Assembly (NCBI GenBank): GCA_018398765.1
Contig: JAHBMJ010001973.1
Location: 7,172-23,906 of the forward strand
Source of the DNA: Chromera velia
Lineage: Eukaryota > Sar > Chromeraceae
Direction of reading: 5' to 3'
DNA length: 16,735 bases
Shown: piece after piece, positions 7,734 through 16,734 of the stretch
Numbering within the stretch: position 1 is the first letter of the stretch
Layout: each line of letters starts with the position of its first letter
Program-made: the position numbers and the translations under genes
The notes under the pieces: model-generated
Seen by the model: the letters and a program-made list of their open reading frames with translations, nothing else
Database searches by the model: none
What the model was told of the DNA's origin: nothing

Positions 7734-7839
7734 TTAGTAACTCACCGTAACATGTATGTGTAAACAGTTAAATACCACACATTATATATTAGTAACTCAC
7801 CGTAACATGTATGTGTAAACAGTTAAATACCACATATTT
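7734..7839 (+). repeat. 55-bp tandem duplication
   Basis: TTAGTAACTCACCGTAACAT then GTATGTGTAAACAGTTAAATACCACA occurs at 7734 and 7789, period 55, near identical. Confidence 0.93.
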
Positions 7840-7978
7840 AACAGTTGTACTACTAAAAGTACCAGTATGATTACACATAACTGATATAATTATCAATTAT
7901 AGTAATTAGATTAATCCAGATTAAACTGATTAATGAATAGATAAGAAAAAAGAACATTGTATGTCATGCGCTACAGTT

Positions 7979-8006
7979 GGCCTATACCAATCCTGTAGTG
8001 TTACAC
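7979..8006 (+). repeat. Left partner of flanking inverted repeat
   Basis: CCAATCCTGTAGTGTTACA (7987-8005) matches the reverse complement of 15896-15914 with one mismatch; GGCC lies just outside in both. See the right partner. Confidence 0.8.
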
Positions 8007-8476
8007 AAAGTAAAATGTGTAACAATTACCCCTGACCCCCCCTTTATTACACATAAAACTTATGATAAAAGTGTATAACAATTACTGTACAATAATTTTG
8101 TCAAAACCTCCCCGAACCTAAGTACGATTTGAAAAAATATAATCAAGATGATCTATATCCGCGGTATAATTTTTCAAAAGCCCATTCGCACATGCGGCAG
8201 TGATGAATTACTGATGATCAAGGCACCGCCCAAATATACGGTTTGGGCTTTCAAGGTACCGTAAACAATCCCCGTCTGTGACGTGGGCTTTCAAGCTTAT
8301 CCCAAAATGCGGCTTCAACTTTCAAGTGGAACTTAGGTTCATGGAGGTCTTTATCCACTGTCTCTCTTACCCTAGCTCCTACCCCCCCTGCTCCCGCCTC
8401 TGCTCTTTTTACCCCTGCCTCCAGTGCTTAAAAATTCTCCCTACCGCGTTGCTAACGACACCATTAGTCCAAAAGC

Positions 8477-8534
8477 CTAGGCGCCGGCTAGAGAAAAAAA
8501 AAAAATCTCTCTAGATTGTCTACTTTTTTTTTTT
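8477..8534. repeat. GC-box plus A12/T11 segment, left copy
   Basis: CTAGGCGCCGGCTAGAG, then 12 A, TCTCTCTAGATTGTCTAC, then 11 T. The reverse complement of the first 17 bases recurs at 15608-15624, beside a second A-run/CTAC/T-run core, on the other side of the retrotransposon. Confidence 0.85.
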
Positions 8535-8542
8535 CATGAAAA

Positions 8543-8547
8543 AGTTG
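8543..8547. repeat. Target-site duplication AGTTG (left)
   Basis: AGTTG directly before the TG of the 5' LTR; identical to 15343-15347. Confidence 0.92.
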
Positions 8548-8979
8548 TGCTAGGCCTCAGAGGCGAGCGGGCCGGGGTAACGCTCTGGGTTGAGGGGACG
8601 CGAGGAGTGCGGTCCCGGAAGACCGGAGTGATTGATGCACGCCGCGCACGCGAGCCATGCAACATTTTCCAAACAACACTTGAATGCGTTGCACGGAAGT
8701 AAACAAACAAACTGTATTGCAATAAATGAAAAGAAGTCATACAGAAATGACGATACAGATTCCTTTTCTGTATTAGACAGATGAAATACAGAAGATGCAA
8801 ATTAAATGCAAATAAATAAGATTGGAAGATAGACAGCAAGATGTATGACAGTCTTGTGATGCAATGTCCGAAGACGAAAAAAGGTAGAAGAAGGAACCGA
8901 ACCAGTGATGCAAGTGATGCACAGACTTTATACGTAAGTTGATAGTCGTCATGCTGCTGTCACACTAGCTATGCCAACA
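8548..8979 (+). repeat. 5' LTR (432 bp)
   Basis: Begins TGCTAGGCCTCAGAGG and ends GCTATGCCAACA. It matches 14911-15342 without indels and with 14 substitutions (96.8% identity by hand alignment). The first 120 bases are GC-rich, the rest A-rich. AATAAA occurs at 8722 and 8811, possible polyadenylation signals. A consensus splice donor GTAAGT lies at 8934. The ATG at 8971 opens the gag frame inside the LTR. Confidence 0.95.
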
Positions 8980-10335
8980 AAAGTAGTAGCAGAGTACGTT
9001 CTTTTTCACGGCCTCTGTTTCTCTTTCGTTGCAGCCATCTCCGGAACTACACGATCGGGAAGGGCTTACCTCAACCCTTCCTTGCCAGCCAATCAGGCAG
9101 TCAATCAGTCGTTCCAGGAGCTCTTCGAGGGAGGCAAAGAGGAGATGGCAGACGACCAGCAGCTGCAGCAGCAAATTGCCAACTTGCAACAACAGCTTGC
9201 ACAGTCGCAGACAGATCTGGTACAGGTACAGGCAGACCTTCAGACGGCGCAGCAGCAGGCACAACAGGCACAGCAGCAAGCCCAGCAACAAGCCCAGCAG
9301 CAAGGCCAGCAACAAGCCCAGCAACAAGCCCAGCAGCAAGCCCAGCAACAACAGCAGCAGCAAAACCCAAACGATGTCGACCTCATAAAACTCAAGAACC
9401 TTGACATCCGCACGATCGTCAAGGATTTCGACCCAGACAGAGACTGTCCGGTCGAGTGGTGGGAAATGTTTGAGGCAAAGGCTTCGAAGGCAAACCTGAC
9501 AGACGCAGAGTGGTGGATGCTCGTGGAGAAGCATCTCATCAAGCCCATCACACGGAAGTGGTTGGCCCAGGAGAGCAAGAAACGCTTGACCTTCCAACAA
9601 CTCAAGGATGCCTTCTTGCTCCGGTGGACCCCAACAGAGACCGAGAAGAACCAGGCAGTGTACGAGCTTTCTATGCTCAAACTGACCCCTGGTGATGACT
9701 TCAAAACGCACAAAGAGGCATTCGAGAAACTCATGCGTATCTCCCAACCTGGACATCCGCACCAAACCCGAGTCATGCCCTTCCTGGGCACCCTGTACCC
9801 GTCTCTCTCCTTGCATTTGACCAGGGAGCCCACTGTGTACAACGACTACCACCAGCTCGTCGCTCGAGTTTGTTTTCTGCACTCACAGCAGAAGGGCAAG
9901 GCACAAGTCGCAGTTGCAGACGCGAATCGAAATCCGAAGGGCAAGCAGAAGCAGGAGCAGCCGAAGAGTGACCGATTCGACAAACTGGAGGCCCAAATTG
10001 CTGCACTCACCTAGTCTCTCGCACAGGCCACCCCGACTCAGTATGGGCAGGCAGGCAGCAACTTTCAGGGTGGGTTCAATCGGGGTCGAGGGGGCTGGGC
10101 AGGGGGGGGCAGAGGAGGATTTGGAGGAGGCCGAGGGCAACCAGCGCCCTCGAACTTTCCTTTCTATCCGTCCCATCCCTCAACCGGGTTTTTCTCTGAA
10201 ACCCTCCTCCCAGGGAGCAATACTCTCAGGCATTCAAACTACATCGGCTGCCGGAACTGTGGGTCTAAGGCCCACCGTGTCAAGCAGTGCCCTCTTCCTC
10301 CGAAGCTGGGAAACGGGGGGGGAGGTCGGGCTTAG
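8971..10335 (+). pseudogene. gag: gag (nucleocapsid precursor), interrupted by a stop
   Basis: Structural polyprotein that packages element RNA. Frame open from ATG 8971 to TAG 10012-10014, then open again in the same frame to TAG 10333-10335. The start could instead be ATG 9145 (MADDQQLQQQ), since 8971 lies in the LTR. Residues about 60-131 are a Gln/Ala-rich coiled-coil-like tract (QQAQQQAQQQ type) encoded by CAG/CAA/GCC repeats at about 9241-9363. A retrotransposon gag domain follows (WWEMFEAKA...WLAQESKKRLTF..L..AFLLRW, about residues 140-310). After the internal stop come a Gly/Arg-rich RGG-like stretch and one zinc knuckle, CRNCGSKAHRVKQC (CX2CX4HX4C). The stop separates capsid-like from RNA-binding parts. 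The minus-strand frame over the Gln tract is a shadow. Confidence 0.88.
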
Positions 10336-10481
10336 AGGCAGGCCCGCCCTCCCATCATGCGGTCTATAGAGACCTGCCTCCTCTCATTCCCGCTATGTGA
10401 GCAAGAGAGGAGGACCCCATGTGCATGTCTGTTGAGCATTCTCGCAGGAAAGAGAAGCGTTGCCCCGCTGTTCAGGCGTAG

Positions 10482-10871
10482 GTTGCGTCTGTTGAGGTGA
10501 AACCACATCCGTGGGTGAGTGTTTTACTTTTTGGAAAGCCCGTGTCTGCATTGCTTGATTCAGGTTCCCAAGTTTCTTTCGTTGATGTGGGGTGCCTTGC
10601 TGCTACCGATGTGGAGATGAAATCCCCCAGTGTGGGGTTGGTTGCTTTGGGCAATAATTCAGTGCCGTGTGTTGGGGAGACAATATCTGAAATTGCATAT
10701 CCCTCAGATCGGATTCCCGGGAAAACGTTTGAACACCCGGTGTTGGTGGCTGAAGGTTCGGGGTATGACATTATGTTGGGCATGGATTTCTTGAGGTGGC
10801 ACCCGGAGGTGAGGTATGCATTTGAAAAGGACAGGTTGCAGGTGGGAGACCTACCAGAGTTCGGTGTATAG
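10482..10871 (+). pseudogene. Aspartic protease (retropepsin) segment of pol
   Basis: Cleaves the element polyprotein. The segment reads V-x-V-x-x-x-G-K-P-V-x-ALLDSGSQVSFV, with the catalytic D-S-G, and later GYDIMLGMDFLRWH, the usual ILGxDFL-type C-terminal motif. It is in the -1 frame relative to gag. It is bounded by in-frame stops: TGA 10398-10400 and TAG 10479-10481 upstream, TAG 10869-10871 at the end. The same frame continues after that stop into the spacer before RT. Confidence 0.85.
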
Positions 10872-11375
10872 TATGATAACGGGGTTGAGCCGACAAAGGT
10901 GTGTGCTCTAAAGAGAATAAGGGTTCCCGCATGGCATCGCAGTCTCCTGCAGGTGCAGATTGATGCACCTGACGGAGATGATGTCCTCATTCGAAAGGGT
11001 TTCCCCCGTTCGCTTCCGGGTCTGGCAGTCCCCGCACAGATCGCAACTGTCTGTGCAGGGGTAGCTATGATCGAGGTCACGTCGAACGTCTCCCGTTTAA
11101 AATTAACGGTGGGACCAAAAGTGACCTTGACATACGCTGAGCCCTCAACCCACATAGCCGCAGTCAGTGCCGTTTCGGCGTCTCTTACTCAGTCCAAGCC
11201 GGTCCCTTTCCCTTCGTCTCCTCCCTGTCCTTGGCCCTCTGCTCAGGTGGGAGGTGCCCGTGCATCCGTCCCTCCTGATCCAGGGGGAAAGTCAACGTCC
11301 AAAGAGGGAGTGAAGGGAGAGAGAGAGCAAACTGACCTGCCTCCTGTCGATTTGAGTACCATGCCAGAGGAGTAG
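10872..11375 (+). pseudogene. pol spacer between protease and RT
   Basis: Same frame as protease and RT. It encodes a region containing [14 protein letters not shown] and [23 protein letters not shown], resembling the variable all-beta connector seen between protease and RT in many Ty3/gypsy polyproteins, then a Pro/Ser-rich stretch. It ends at TAG 11373-11375, two residues after an Met-Pro-Glu-Glu sequence, and the frame reopens at once into RT. Confidence 0.7.
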
Positions 11376-12890
11376 AAGCCGCGGTATTTGGAGTTGTTAG
11401 AGGAATTTTCGGATATTTGGAGTGGAGAGAGATTCGATGTGGGAACCGTTACGTTGAGGCTTCAAGGGAAGCCTTACTACGCAAAAATTCCGACAAACAC
11501 AGACACACCGGTCCGATGGAGTCAGGACCGCGTGCCCTATTACCGCAGAGACGAAGTCAAGAAGGAGCTTGACGCAATGCAGGAAGGGGGAATCATCAAG
11601 CCTTCACAGTCACCGCGGGTAGCACCTGTTGTCCTTGTGAAGAAGCCTGATGGGTCCATCCGCTTTTGCCTTGACTTCAGACGTCTAAATGAAGTCACCA
11701 AGCGGGACCTTTTCCCCCTCCCTCGCATTCAAGAGACCTTCGACCGTTTGGCCGGTTCCTCTGTGTTTTCCACCTTGAATTACACATCCGGCCATCATCA
11801 GATCCTTCTGGATCCAGATGATGCAGAGAAGACCGCATTCATCACCCCCTTCGGACTCTTTGAGTTCGTTAGAATGCCGTTTGGTCTTATGAATGCCCCT
11901 GCGATCTTTCAGCGGGCAATGTCGATGGTCCTTGCAGCCCTCCTGAGAGACATAGCGCTCGTCTACGTTGACGACGTGATTGTCTTCTCTCGAGGGCATC
12001 AGCAACATCTGCAGGACTTGAGGGAGGTTTTCCTTCTCGTCCGAGTTGCAGGTCTTAAGTTGCGGTTGGAGAAGGCACAAATTGGAAAGGTGGAGGTTGA
12101 GTATCTTGGGCACACCGTCTCTGCTCAGGGTGTACGTCCAAGTAAGAAGAACACCGAAAAGGTCAAGAATTGGCCAACCCCAACTGACCGTGCACGTCTG
12201 CGCACGTTTATCTTCCTGTGCAATTATTACCGCTCTTTTGTCTCTGGGTTCGCATGGAAAGCTCACCCTCTCAATGAGCTTCTCCGGCCTTTTGATGAGA
12301 AGGGACAGCTACGCCCCTTTGTCTGGACAGCAGAAGCCGATGCAGCCTTCCAAGAGCTGCGTCGTCGTCTCACTGAGCCTCCCGTTCTGTGCTTTCCCAA
12401 TATGTACACTCCCTTCATTGTGAAGCCCGACGCATGTGATGTATCGATTGGGGGAGTGCTCGTGCAAATCAAAGACGGGAAAGAGCGGGTGGTTGCGTAT
12501 GCGAGCAGAAGGCTGCAGGGTGCTGAGTTGAATTATGGAATGCCAGAGAAGGAGGCGTTAGCTGGGTTGTTTTGTTGCAGACAGTGGAGGCATTATTTGC
12601 TTGGCAGCTCCGTCTTTCTCCGCGTGATTCAGACAGATCACAAGCCGAATCTGGTAATGGGGAAGAATAAACTTGCCAACAAATGGGTAGAGAAATGGGC
12701 GTTAGAGCTACAGGAGTATGGGCTGCAGTATCTCTACAAAGAGGGAAAGAGCCACACGGATGCCGATGCGGTGTCGAGGATGCCTATGCCGGCTGAACAC
12801 TCAGTCGACACAGGGGCTCCGTTCTGTCGGCACTGCTCCCGTCCGGTTGATGGGGGCAGCGCGGAGAGGCCGGGCTTTGAGGAAATGCCC
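11376..12890 (+). pseudogene. pol: Reverse transcriptase and RNase H segment of pol
   Basis: Copies element RNA to DNA and degrades the RNA strand. Open from 11376; start of its own not expected, as it is part of the polyprotein. RT motifs: [28 protein letters not shown] (motif A), [16 protein letters not shown] (motif B), [10 protein letters not shown] (motif C, 11964-11975), [15 protein letters not shown]. RNase [45 protein letters not shown], with Asp/Glu/Asp/Asp in place. Motif A has Asn (codon 11778-11780) where the metal-binding Asp belongs, so the polymerase should be dead. Family similarity is lost near 12881-12896, where pol moves to another frame. Confidence 0.93.
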
Positions 12891-14665
12891 TCCCCATGCA
12901 AGCGACTCTCCCCTTTCTTGAAAAGGTCCGTTCCTCTGTTCCCTCTGACCCTGCTGTGCGAGACGTGTATGAGTATCTGAAGACGGGCATTTTGCCCACA
13001 GAACGGAATCGAATGAAAACGGTGATGGCGCAGGAGAGTCTCTTTGAATTGCGGGGTGGATTGCTGTACCGTTATGTGGGAGAGACGGAACAGCTGTATG
13101 TGCCCGCACACCTGAGAGAGACTGTCATGGTGATGCACCATGACCGTCCGATGGGAGGCCACATTGCAGGCAAGCGTTTGGCAGAGAGGTTGTTGAGAGA
13201 ATTCTGGTGGCCAGGTCTTTGGAAAGATGTGGGGGAATGGGTAGAAAAGTGTCGTCCGTGCCAAGAAAGGAGAGCAGCAGCACCGCAGAGAACCCCTCAT
13301 ACGCTCCCCATCCCGACTCACCCTTTTCAGGTGGTTGGGATCGATGTGAAGGGACCCCTCACGCTGATAAAACGAGGGAACCGATTCGTTCTCGTGGTGA
13401 CGTGTGCACTCACCCGATGGCCCGAGACATTTGCCCTCCCCGAAGTGCCTGGATGGATGATGGCGAAAATTCTCTTCGAGGAGATCATTTGCCGCTACGG
13501 GTTCATTGAGGTGTTGGTGTCCGATCGTGGCACGAACTTCCTCAGTGAAATTGTAAGGGAGCTCCTTGCTCTCATGCATTCCCGACACCACACCACCACT
13601 GGATACCATCCGCAGACGAACGGGATCCCAGAACGCTTCAACCGTTCCTGGGCAGAAGGGGTAGGGAAGCAGCTAGATGATGAGAAGGGGGATTAGGACC
13701 TGTATCTTCAGCCCTTCAATGCTGCCTACCGCACGGCCCCCCATTCCGAAACGGGGGTGTCTCCATTTGAGCTTCTCTTCGCACACACACCGCAGTCTGT
13801 GCTGAGAGTTCAGCCAATCGCAGAAGGAGCCAGAGCACCCCCTGTCTGCTATGATGAGTACTATGGATTTATTCGGCAGAAGCGAGTGGAGAAGATTGAC
13901 AGAGCGGTCAACCGAGCAGAGAGGGAGCGACAGGCAAGAGAGAGACAAAATCCCCCGCGCATGACTCAAAAGTTTCGAGTGGGAGATCGCGTTCTCCTCC
14001 GTCGTCCTGTCTCTCAGCTCGGCTTCCCTGCTTTCAGTACGAAGGCAGATAGGCCTTTTATCATGGTTGGCACACCACGTAACCGACCGCATGTCGCTGT
14101 GATTCGACCGATTAGAGGAAAGAAGAGGGAAGTTGTGAGTGAAGACCGATTGCAATTGTGGGCAGAAAGAAAGAAGGATGAAAATGGACATGAAGGGGGA
14201 GGGGAAGAGATCTCCGCAGGTGCGCCACGGACAGAGTCCCGAGAGAGAGAGGATGATGGAGAGGCAGAAGAGTCCCGAGAGAGAGAGGATGATGGAGAGG
14301 CAGAGGAAGATTCTGCAGACGAAGAAAGAGAGAGAGAAGAGAAGCAAGTCCCCCGCTCAAGTGATCGCCCCACCACATTCAGGATAGGGGACGACCCCGA
14401 AATAGATGAGCTCTTCGACGAGTTCGGATTGGGAGATGAGTTGGAGGTTCATCCAGAAGAAAGGCAGAGAGAGAAGGGAAGGCGGAAAGCGCCTCAGCCA
14501 GTTCAGATTCTGGCTGGACGACCCTCAGAGGATGGAAAGGAGGAGTATCGAGTCTCGTTCGATGATGGGACTTTCGCATGGATGAAGGAGAGTGAGGTGG
14601 ATACACCAGAGTTGGTCGGTGCATATGAAAGAGCGAAAGAAAAATTTTTCCGGCAGGTCCAATGA
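12891..14665 (+). pseudogene. pol: Integrase with chromodomain-like C-terminus
   Basis: Inserts element DNA. Frame is -1 relative to RT; recognisable from about 12896. HHCC zinc region: HHDRPMGGH...CRPC. DD35E core: Asp in VVGIDVKGP, Asp in VSDRGTNF, Glu in NGIPERFNRSW, with 35 residues between the last two. TAG at 13694-13696 falls where the family has a conserved Trp just before the LQPFNAAYRTAPHSETG..PFELLF motif, then the frame continues. VGDRVLLRRP..DRPFIMV is the GPY/F-type module. An acidic linker with a 12-residue duplication follows, then VQILAGRPSEDGKEEYRVSF..GTFAWMKESEV, a chromodomain-like fold signature thought to steer integration to modified histones. Ends TGA 14663-14665. Confidence 0.9.
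14234..14305 (+). repeat. 36-bp in-frame duplication in integrase linker
   Basis: Two adjacent 36-bp copies encode SREREDDGEAEE twice. It lengthens the acidic linker before the chromodomain-like segment without shifting frame. Confidence 0.9.
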
Positions 14666-14895
14666 AGGTCTCACAGTGATTGCTGTCTTTGTCTTTTCTG
14701 GTTGGTTGAGTGAGGCAAACCCTCTTTCCCTTCTTGCTCGAATGTGCGAAAGGATGGACGCATCCAAGAGCCTCTGCGAATGAAAAGAAACGAAGTCGTC
14801 GGGGTAAGGGCAGCCCCCGGGAGTTCGAGTGGTACATGACATGTTAACGTGCCCCTGCTTTGTCCTTTGCATGATCTGCTCGGGACGAGCAGACT

Positions 14896-14906
14896 GGAGG
14901 GGGGAG
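14896..14906 (+). promoter_or_regulatory. Polypurine tract (plus-strand primer)
   Basis: GGAGGGGGGAG four bases before the 3' LTR, the position and composition expected for the plus-strand primer. Confidence 0.8.
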
Positions 14907-14910
14907 TGGT

Positions 14911-15342
14911 TGTTAGGCCTCAGAGGCGAGCGGGCCGGGGTAACGCTCTGGGCTGAGGGGACGCGAGGAGTGCGGTCCCGGAAGACCGGAGTGATTGACG
15001 CACGCCGCGCACGCGAGCCATGCAACACTTTCCAAACAACACTTGAATGCATTGCACGGAAGTAAACAAACAAACTGTATTGCAATAAATGAAAAGAAGT
15101 CATACAGAAATGACGATACAGATTCCTTTTCTGTATTAGACAGATGAAATACAGAAGATACAAATTAAATGCAAATAAATGAGATTGGAAGATAGACAGC
15201 AAGATGTATGACAGTCTTGTGATGCAATGTCCGAAGACGAAAAAAGGTGGAAGAAGGAACCGAACCAGTGACGCAAGTGATGCACAGACTTTACACGTAA
15301 GTTGATAGTCGTCATGCTGCCGTCACGCTAGCCATACCAACA
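14911..15342 (+). repeat. 3' LTR (432 bp)
   Basis: Begins TGTTAGGCCTCAGAGG, ends GCCATACCAACA. Same length as the 5' LTR, 14 transitions apart. The ATG that opens gag in the 5' copy is ATA here. The splice-donor-like GTAAGT and an AATAAA (15084) are kept. Confidence 0.95.
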
Positions 15343-15347
15343 AGTTG
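15343..15347. repeat. Target-site duplication AGTTG (right)
   Basis: AGTTG directly after the CA of the 3' LTR, identical to 8543-8547. Confidence 0.92.
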
Positions 15348-15566
15348 AGTCGGAAAAACCTAGATGAAATGCTAAAAACTAGGCTAAGTCTAAAAACCAA
15401 TTACTTCTATGTTACTCACCATCCAGCTTTTTATCCCTACCGAAGCTTAGACTGAACTTCCCAGTAAACTTCTAACATGAGTTTAGACATAAGTACTAGA
15501 ATAACTAGTAGAATAAGTAAGATTTCACTTAGGGTCTCACTATAACATAGAAAAAAAGTAAAAAAG

Positions 15567-15624
15567 AAAAAAAAAAAAATCTCCCCAAATCGCCTACTTT
15601 TTTTTCTCTCTAGCCGGCGCCTAG
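15567..15624. repeat. A13/T-run plus GC-box segment, right copy
   Basis: 13 A, TCTCCCCAAATCGCCTAC, T-run, then CTCTCTAGCCGGCGCCTAG. The last 17 bases are the exact reverse complement of 8477-8493; the core resembles the left core in direct orientation, as expected if each is half of one palindromic unit. Confidence 0.85.
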
Positions 15625-15683
15625 CCAAAAGCAGTATCTTCAAACCGTCCTAAAGAAAGAGAAGAAGACGAAGATAAAACTTG

Positions 15684-15839
15684 GAATTAATTATTAATAC
15701 ATGCTAAAGTATGTAATAATGCATTCCTAAAAGTGATGGTTTGAATTAATGCATACTAAAGTATGTACTTAATGCATTCTTAAAGGAATGGTTTGAATTA
15801 ATGCACACTAAAGTGTATACTAATTCATTTATCAAAATT
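15684..15839 (+). repeat. Three diverged ~52-bp repeats, each with a small hairpin
   Basis: Units share TTTGAATTAATGCA and AATGCATTC-like ends (period 52 between 15740 and 15792; the first copy is looser). Each centres on a short inverted repeat around CTAAAG: CATGCTAAAGTATG, CATACTAAAGTATG, CACACTAAAGTGTA. Confidence 0.8.
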
Positions 15840-15895
15840 CTGTTAAAATGTGTAACAAAACAATGTATAACAAAACATTTTGAAAAAAATGATTA

Positions 15896-15926
15896 TGTAA
15901 CCCTACAGGATTGGTGCAAATTGGCC
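15896..15926 (-). repeat. Right partner of flanking inverted repeat
   Basis: TGTAACCCTACAGGATTGG (15896-15914), reverse complement of 7987-8005 with one mismatch, followed by GGCC about 10 bases further out, as on the left. Confidence 0.8.
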
Positions 15927-16674
15927 AGAGCCCAAGTCGTGTGTTCACCAGCTTAAACGGCGGCTTTAATGCATCATCATACTTCATGCTTTAATGCACT
16001 ACCTTAATTCAATTCAATTCAATTTTTATCATAGAAAAATAACTAAACTTTTTTTACATCATATTTTTTTCAAATCATGCATTGATTGTTTTTTTTTTTT
16101 CCGGAAAAATGCATGCTAAATGAAATGATATATTTTTTTTTTTTCAAGATTTTAACTAGGATTTTAGATATCGATCTAGGTATCGATAGATTCACTCGTA
16201 GATTCATTATGGAATAATAGTATGTTTCGACTTTGAACGTACTTTCATATTTCTTCATGAGTCATAAGTTACTATTATAGTCAATTGACTTCTAATGGTT
16301 GAATTCGTAATTGCATCTGACATAATTTGATCGAACCTGAATGCGTGTTTCAAGTTGTCACTGATTGAGTTCAAGACAAAAATAGACAAAAACTAAAACA
16401 ACTCAGGCCGGGCGGTTTAACATATAGGATAGGATAGAATAGAATGTATGTTCCGGGTGCCCCGGCCCGAGGTCCACTGCGTAGAAAAGGCGTACACCAT
16501 CGGCAGCCACTTACAGCACTGTTCTTAGAAAGAACCGAGCAGCCAGATAACAGCTGCTAACTACCTTGCGCTTCTCCAAGAAATTTATGGTGTTCGATGA
16601 TGTTATCGTTTCATAGACTTCATCATCTGCATTGAAGAAACAGGGCAGTTCGCATTTGCGTGAGGCAGGCATAT
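15927..16674. other. AT-rich flank, no gene seen
   Basis: Homopolymer A and T runs, AATTC repeats (about 16006-16023), a palindromic TAGATATCGATCTAGGTATCGATAG stretch near 16164 and GGATA/GAATA repeats near 16428. Composition returns to moderate GC after about 16450. No coding frame or RNA gene recognised. Confidence 0.6.
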
Positions 16675-16689
16675 ACTCTCTCTCTCTCT

Positions 16690-16734
<45 letters not shown>

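Larger units (their letters stand above)
7333..8547. other. Intergenic, AT-rich from about 7640
   Basis: No gene supported. The first 300 bases resemble the CEP76 locus in composition; from about 7640 the sequence turns AT-rich with tandem repeats, a TGTTACAC...GTGTAACA inverted repeat at about 7999-8024, GGGCTTTCAAG twice (about 8246 and 8285), and an A12/T11 hairpin-like segment next to the LTR. A 78-codon frame at 8278-8514 has no recognisable features and low-complexity ends. Confidence 0.65.
8548..15342 (+). mobile_element. Ty3/gypsy chromovirus-type LTR retrotransposon, inactive
   Basis: 6795 bp with 432-bp LTRs, TG...CA ends and a perfect 5-bp target duplication AGTTG (8543-8547 and 15343-15347). 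Internal order is gag, protease, RT, RNase H, integrase, chromodomain-like tail; this order with integrase after RNase H defines Ty3/gypsy (Metaviridae-type), and the chromodomain points to a chromovirus. It lies downstream of, and in the same orientation as, CEP76. Stops at 10012, 10398, 10479, 10869, 11373 and 13694, a frameshift at about 12881-12896 and a changed RT active-site residue show that it is not autonomous. Confidence 0.95.

Noticed and set aside
8278-8514. 78-codon plus-strand ORF before the LTR
   Set aside because: No family features, ends in poly-Lys from an A run, and lies in repeat-like intergenic DNA.
8965-9882. Minus-strand 305-codon ORF with Leu-rich stretch
   Set aside because: It is the complement of the CAG/CAA-rich gag tract; a hydrophobic Leu run is the expected shadow, not a membrane protein.
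12734-13609. 291-codon minus-strand ORF across RNase H and integrase
   Set aside because: It is antisense to HHCC and DDE integrase motifs that are clear on the plus strand.
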